The notes under the pieces were generated by a model that worked only from the letters and a program-made list of their open reading frames with translations, searched no databases and was not told the origin of the DNA. This document shows positions 35,334 to 39,125 of a stretch of 39,125 nucleotides of DNA, piece after piece (within the stretch, counting starts at the first letter, position 1; every line of letters begins with the position of its first letter). Made by a program: the position numbers and the translations under genes. Location: the NCBI GenBank assembly GCA_038227045.1, contig JBBRQD010000048.1, forward strand, positions 1 to 39,125, read 5' to 3'. The DNA comes from JANXLS01 sp038227045. GTDB lineage: Bacteria > Planctomycetota > SZUA-567 > H5-PLA8.

Positions 35334-36980
35334 ATGCTGACCGTTTGCAACGAACCTGTTACGCCGCTGGCGACGATGCGCTCGCCGCACGTGTGGCAGA
35401 CTATTTTGAATCCGGAGTTGCCGGGGAAAATTCTCCTGGCCCAAGTGCAGCTCAATCACGCGCTGGTGGATGAAGACAATCAGAATTTGGACAAGCGGCT
35501 GCTCGCGCTATATACCGGGCTGATTCAAAAATTCGCAGCCCTGCATGGCGAAGGTACACGCTGTTTTTTAGTTCGCGCGCCGGAGAGTTTGAATCTTGTT
35601 GGCCACCATATTAGAGCTTTCGGTGGATCGACCAATGGCATCGCGTGTTTCGAGACGGTCTTTTGCGTCTCACCCCGCACCGATGGAAAAGTCTCCATTG
35701 CGCATGTTGAAGAACGATTCGGAGCCGTAGAGTTCGATTTGCTCGACGGTCTGCCGAAAGCGCGTGTGTTGAATTGGACTGCGCACGTTCAGGCGAGTCG
35801 CGCGAAAGCGTCCGCGGCGGGTGCCGCTGACAAGAGCAAGGCGTGGTGCGGCGTCGTCAGGAACGCGCTGCAATATTATGTCAATCGCCACAAAGGCCCG
35901 ACGGGGCAGATTGAACTGCCGATTTCCGGCTTGAATATCGTCGTGGGCGCGATTCGGCCGGGCGGTTGTTCAGGCCATTCGGAAACAACGCTGGCGGCTG
36001 CGGCTCTGGTGTCGGTCATGGCGTCGACTGGCGAATGGGGCAAACTGCCGCTGAGTGAATTCGCGGCGTGGCTCGACGAAGCGCAAGTCGGCGGACACGG
36101 CCGGCGCAGCGAATCTGGGCCGATCGTATTCGGAATGCCCGGCGACGTCGTTCACGTCGATTGGCACCCCGCGCGCGCCAAGACAAAAGCGCTGGCGCAC
36201 GGCTTCAGTTTTCTGGTCGCTCACACCGGGCCGATCAAAGATGCCGCGCACAGCAAAGAAAGCGTCGATGTGCTGAAAACGCCGTCCGTCCGCGCCGCGA
36301 CGACGGCCATTGGATTGGAGCTGTATAAGAAAATTGCGCTCGATTCAAAGACCCTTCCGCTGAACGACGAAGATGTCTACAAACTGCTCTTGCAGATTCC
36401 GGAGCGGGCCACGCGCGCGCAGCTTGAAAAATCATTCAGCGGCGCACTTCCGCAAACAAATGCTCATCCTGAACCCGCGGACGGTTACAATCTGCGCGAG
36501 AAATTGCTGTTTGTGCTCTCCGAAATGCGCCGCGCGGATCGCGCCGCGAACGTCATCCGTTCCGGAGACGCCGCTGCTTTTGGCGCGCTGATGAACATCG
36601 GCCAATCTGGTGAAGCCAACGTGTTCCACGAGATCGCGCCGATGGGCCTGATCGAACAGACGTTCGCGATTCCAGCGTGTGTGAGCGACGCGGAGATTCT
36701 CTCGTTGGCGGACCATTGCGATCCGCTCTGGCAGCAGTCGGGCAAGTCCGGCGCCAGTTCGGTGGAGACGGATCTGTTGTGCGACATCGCCTCGGGCGTC
36801 AGCGGCGTGATGGGCGCGCGCTATTGCGAACCGATGCGCGTTGCGTTTCTGTGCAAAACGGAAGTCGTTCAAATTTTAAAGGACCAACTGATTTCGGGCT
36901 ACTACTCGCCGCGCGGCCTGCCTGTGGAATTGGTCGAGCAGGTGTACCCATGCCAGGGCTTGGGCGTTTTGGCGATTTAA
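35334..36980 (+). CDS. divergent GHMP / galactokinase-like protein
   Basis: The 548-residue product has galactokinase-type signatures but altered. The N-terminal substrate motif reads RAPESLNLVGHHIRAFGG (81-98), where galactokinases have APGR-N-IGEHTDY-GG, so the Arg and Asp of that motif are missing. The phosphate-loop region reads RPGGCSGHSETTLAAAAL (208-225) in place of the Gly/Ser-rich consensus. The C-terminal region (about 350-545) is helical, as in GHMP proteins, and ends in GYYSPRGLPVELVEQVYPCQGLGVL. It may phosphorylate a sugar other than galactose or have lost catalysis (inference). No other sugar-phosphate gene is adjacent, so context does not help. Shine-Dalgarno is weak; the ATG at 35334 is the first good start. 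Confidence 0.75.
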   Translation: MLTVCNEPVTPLATMRSPHVWQTILNPELPGKILLAQVQLNHALVDEDNQNLDKRLLALYTGLIQKFAALHGEGTRCFLVRAPESLNLVGHHIRAFGGSTNGIACFETVFCVSPRTDGKVSIAHVEERFGAVEFDLLDGLPKARVLNWTAHVQASRAKASAAGAADKSKAWCGVVRNALQYYVNRHKGPTGQIELPISGLNIVVGAIRPGGCSGHSETTLAAAALVSVMASTGEWGKLPLSEFAAWLDEAQVGGHGRRSESGPIVFGMPGDVVHVDWHPARAKTKALAHGFSFLVAHTGPIKDAAHSKESVDVLKTPSVRAATTAIGLELYKKIALDSKTLPLNDEDVYKLLLQIPERATRAQLEKSFSGALPQTNAHPEPADGYNLREKLLFVLSEMRRADRAANVIRSGDAAAFGALMNIGQSGEANVFHEIAPMGLIEQTFAIPACVSDAEILSLADHCDPLWQQSGKSGASSVETDLLCDIASGVSGVMGARYCEPMRVAFLCKTEVVQILKDQLISGYYSPRGLPVELVEQVYPCQGLGVLAI

Positions 36981-37041
36981 TGGGCAGGTCTCAAAAATGG
37001 CTGGTAGAATGGTGCCTGCTATTTGGAGAGCAAGTGAAGCC

Positions 37042-38133
37042 ATGAATATGAAATGCGTCCTGCTGGCGTGCACGTTCATTCTGTGTTCGGTGCTTGCCAG
37101 TGAAGAGAAAGAGAAACCCGCGCCGGCCGTGCTGTCGGCATCGGTGGCGTATTACAATTTTTCGGATCTGATCAACAAGGCCGAGCGCATCGTTCTGGGC
37201 GAAATTGGCGAGAAAAAAGACGGCGTATTCACGATCAAGGCGATTGAAACGCTCAAGGCGCCGACGCGCGATACGAAGCAGATTTCACCGGACGCATATA
37301 AGCGCGCTGAGGAACTGCTCAACAGCGGCAAAAGCAGCGTGCCGCCCGCACCCAAGCCCACGAGCGCGATTGAGAACATCAGCGTCGGCGTGATCCCCGT
37401 AAGCGAAAAAGTATTGCCGCCGCCGGGCACGCAAGCGGTCTTTTTTCTCTGGGAGGGTGACGCGCACCAAGATGGCAAGATGCCGGTATACAAAATCAAT
37501 CATCCGCAATGCGTGTACGACAGCAAAGTGCTGCCGCAGGTTCGCGCGGGGCTGCTCGCGCCGCGCAGCATCTCCGACGGGCGCTTCCTGCGCGAATGGG
37601 ACGAACGCGCGTCCGCGCGCGCGGCTCAGCGCAAAGAAGACGATGAACTCAAAAAGGCCGCGGGCGGCGAACCCGTGCTGGGCTTGCAGATCGAAAGCGT
37701 GCGCCCCAAACTGATGATTCGCGGCGACAACAGCTTTCAAATCGCGACGCACTTGATCAACAATTTCAGCAAGGAAATCATGGTCTACGACGGGCCGGCG
37801 TCAGCCTACGGAATCGTCATTCGGGCCAAAGACGCGGCACCGGAGTCGGCGATCGTCGTGCGCCTAAACAAGTACGACGACATCGACCCCGTCTCGCTGA
37901 ACATCACCAGCCTGACGGACTTCGAAGGCGTGCCGGCAAGCAACATGCTCACGCGCGAACACCTCCTTGACGCCAAAAAGATCCCGGCGCTCAAGACGCT
38001 GGCTGGAGAATACACGATCAAAATGTTTTACATCAACACAAAAAATGGAGTCAAAGACGGCCTGAACGTGCCGGCCTGGACGGGAACGATGATGTCGAAA
38101 GAGATTCCGTTTGTATTTAAGAAAGTAGAATAA
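37042..38133 (+). CDS. exported protein of unknown function
   Basis: I do not recognise this 363-residue protein. It begins with a hydrophobic export segment (MNMKCVLLACTFILCSVLA) followed by charged residues and then mixed beta-rich sequence (YYNFSDLINKAERIVLGEIGE). An Ala/Arg/Lys-rich helical stretch lies near residues 190-210, and a later IATHLINNFSKEIMVYDGPA segment. No cofactor or catalytic motif stands out. The start is ATG 37042; the frame extends upstream to 36997, but only the inner Met begins the signal peptide. It follows the GHMP-like gene by 61 bp and is convergent with the methyltransferase. Confidence 0.8.
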   Translation: MNMKCVLLACTFILCSVLASEEKEKPAPAVLSASVAYYNFSDLINKAERIVLGEIGEKKDGVFTIKAIETLKAPTRDTKQISPDAYKRAEELLNSGKSSVPPAPKPTSAIENISVGVIPVSEKVLPPPGTQAVFFLWEGDAHQDGKMPVYKINHPQCVYDSKVLPQVRAGLLAPRSISDGRFLREWDERASARAAQRKEDDELKKAAGGEPVLGLQIESVRPKLMIRGDNSFQIATHLINNFSKEIMVYDGPASAYGIVIRAKDAAPESAIVVRLNKYDDIDPVSLNITSLTDFEGVPASNMLTREHLLDAKKIPALKTLAGEYTIKMFYINTKNGVKDGLNVPAWTGTMMSKEIPFVFKKVE

Positions 38134-38137
38134 ACGG

Positions 38138-38182
38138 GGTTGAAGGTTGAACGATCGATACTTAACTTTCAACTTTCTAACC
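38138..38182. terminator. weak hairpin in the convergent gap
   Basis: GGTTGAAGGTTGAA (38138-38151) and TTCAACTTTCTAACC (38168-38182) pair imperfectly across a 16-nt loop between two convergent genes. The stem is interrupted and no T tract follows, so termination is only a possibility. Confidence 0.3.
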
Positions 38183-38191
38183 TTTAAACAT

Positions 38192-38806
38192 TCAACCAAC
38201 ACGTATTATCGACGCTATCCACGCGCGTGCGCCGCCGGGATGAATGTGGCTTTCGAAGCGTGCTTCGCGGATATAGTCGAACGTCCAGCCCGATTTAAAT
38301 GCGTCGCGCAGTTCCGCATGAGTGACGCGGCGCGGGCCGATGCCGGTTTCATGTTCGCTGAAGCACATCAGGATCAAGCGTCCGCCCGGCCGCACGACGG
38401 CTCCTAGAGCCCGCACGTATTTCGCGCGGTTTTCGTCCGAGAAGCAATGAAACAATCCGGAATCGAGCGCCGAATCGAAGGTCTCGCCAAGCGTGTCGAG
38501 CGCCGTGGCGTCGTGGACCGCGAAGCGCGCAGTGCTGCCGCGTTCGCGCACCTTGATCAGAGCTTTTGCAATCGCGGCCGGAGCGAAATCGACGCCGAGC
38601 ACGGTGTGGCCTCGCGCCGCGAGAAAGATCGCGTGCTCGCCCGTTCCGCAGCCGGCGTCAAGAACGGAGCCTTTAATTTCACCGTGGTCGAAAACACTGA
38701 CGAACTCGGGCTGCGGCCGCCCGATATCCCAGGGCGGGATGCCGGAGTACGACGCATCGAAGGAGCCTTCGGCGGGTTTAACGTCGGCGCCTTGTTCGGA
38801 TGGCAT
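38192..38806 (-). CDS. class I SAM-dependent methyltransferase
   Basis: The 204-residue product has the class I methyltransferase fold: motif I VLDAGCGTGEHAIFLAARGH (48-67), the acidic GVDFAP (71-76), and a later ALDTLGETFDSALDSG strand. The N-terminal PPWDIGRPQPEF (24-35) is typical of the TehB/thiopurine-like group, which often acts on small molecules. The start ATG 38806 has AAGGAG (38816-38821) 9 nt upstream; a longer frame from TTG 38851 lacks this. The gene is the only one on its strand here. The substrate is unknown. Confidence 0.9.
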   Translation of the reverse strand: MPSEQGADVKPAEGSFDASYSGIPPWDIGRPQPEFVSVFDHGEIKGSVLDAGCGTGEHAIFLAARGHTVLGVDFAPAAIAKALIKVRERGSTARFAVHDATALDTLGETFDSALDSGLFHCFSDENRAKYVRALGAVVRPGGRLILMCFSEHETGIGPRRVTHAELRDAFKSGWTFDYIREARFESHIHPGGARAWIASIIRVG

Positions 38807-38815
38807 AGCTGGAAA

Positions 38816-38821
38816 CTCCTT
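38816..38821 (-). promoter_or_regulatory. ribosome binding site deciding the methyltransferase start
   Basis: AAGGAG on the minus strand, 9 nt before ATG 38806. It argues against the TTG start at 38851. Confidence 0.7.
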
Positions 38822-38870
38822 GGCGTTTGGATTTATCAGCGGTCCACTCAATCGCGGATGAACGCAAATT

Positions 38871-38989
38871 AACGCCGATTACCGCAGATGGAAGTAGGGG
38901 GTTGAGTTACTATTGGCAGCGAATCAAGCACCTGTCACAATAACTCGGCGTTCATCATTTTCCATTATTTATCTGCGGTAATCGGCGTT
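38871..38989. repeat. 19-bp inverted repeat pair in the right-hand intergenic region
   Basis: AACGCCGATTACCGCAGAT (38871-38889) recurs as its exact reverse complement at 38971-38989, with about 80 nt between. The sequence resembles dispersed repeats I have seen in many PVC intergenic regions. No transposase or attachment site is evident. From 38990 to the window end I see no gene. Confidence 0.85.
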
Positions 38990-39125
38990 ATTGACCCGCG
39001 CATTTCTAAAGCATCATTCTCGCTTGCGGCGGGCGGCGTTGAACTTCGTTGGTCTCGCACGGCGTATCTTCCCAATACGCCTTTGCTCGACCGCCTCGTT
39101 CAACTTGCCCGGCGCGGCGCGATAA

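Overview
The window looks like a chromosomal segment from the PVC group of bacteria (Planctomycetota or Verrucomicrobiota; I cannot decide between them from sequence alone). The pointers are a Planctomycete-type cytochrome gene cluster (DUF1549/DUF1553, PPC-like, PSCyt1-WD40, DUF1501), a Ser/Thr kinase of the many-paralogue PVC style, a secreted sulfatase next to a clan GH-A glycosidase, and a secreted tryptophan-rich DUF6600-like protein. No phage, plasmid, insertion sequence, CRISPR array or rRNA operon was seen. Base composition is mostly GC-rich, with AT-rich gaps at about 1770-2375 and 3462-3660.

Layout. 129-6074: a zinc-ribbon membrane protein with 60-bp coding repeats (minus strand), tsaD, and a DUF6600-like secreted protein with a very long Ala/Lys/Arg-rich tail. 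6338-14974: a tight five-gene, same-strand run (gaps 7, 0, 13 and 10 bp) encoding three exported proteins of the Planctomycete cytochrome type, a Tat-exported DUF1501 protein and a lipoprotein acylphosphatase. A Tat-exported molybdopterin sulfite-oxidase-like enzyme follows at 15115. 16468-20329: a secreted esterase (minus) divergent from a transmembrane Ser/Thr kinase with a discoidin-like outer domain. 20386-23866: a secreted clan GH-A glycosidase (minus) divergent from a secreted sulfatase carrying a Gly-rich tandem-repeat insert; the pair suggests use of sulfated polysaccharide. 24033-25989: a 3-hydroxyacyl-CoA dehydrogenase-like gene broken by one in-frame TAG, then a secreted alpha/beta hydrolase. 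26125-26314: terminator, tRNA-Gly(TCC) and its likely promoter. 26539-30245: an exported DUF2225-like zinc-ribbon protein, a squalene/phytoene synthase-family enzyme and a DUF4240 protein. 30321-35199 (minus): RluA-type pseudouridine synthase, DUF502 membrane protein, PrkA-type kinase and EVE-domain protein. 35334-38806: a divergent GHMP/galactokinase-like protein, an unrecognised exported protein, and a SAM methyltransferase (minus).

The least understood units are the 6338-14974 cluster, which probably forms a periplasmic or outer-surface redox assembly of unknown substrate, and three intergenic palindromic repeat elements (28768, 30805, 38871). Many gene starts here were moved inward from the longest possible ORF because a signal peptide or Shine-Dalgarno sequence marks the internal start; these choices are given entry by entry.
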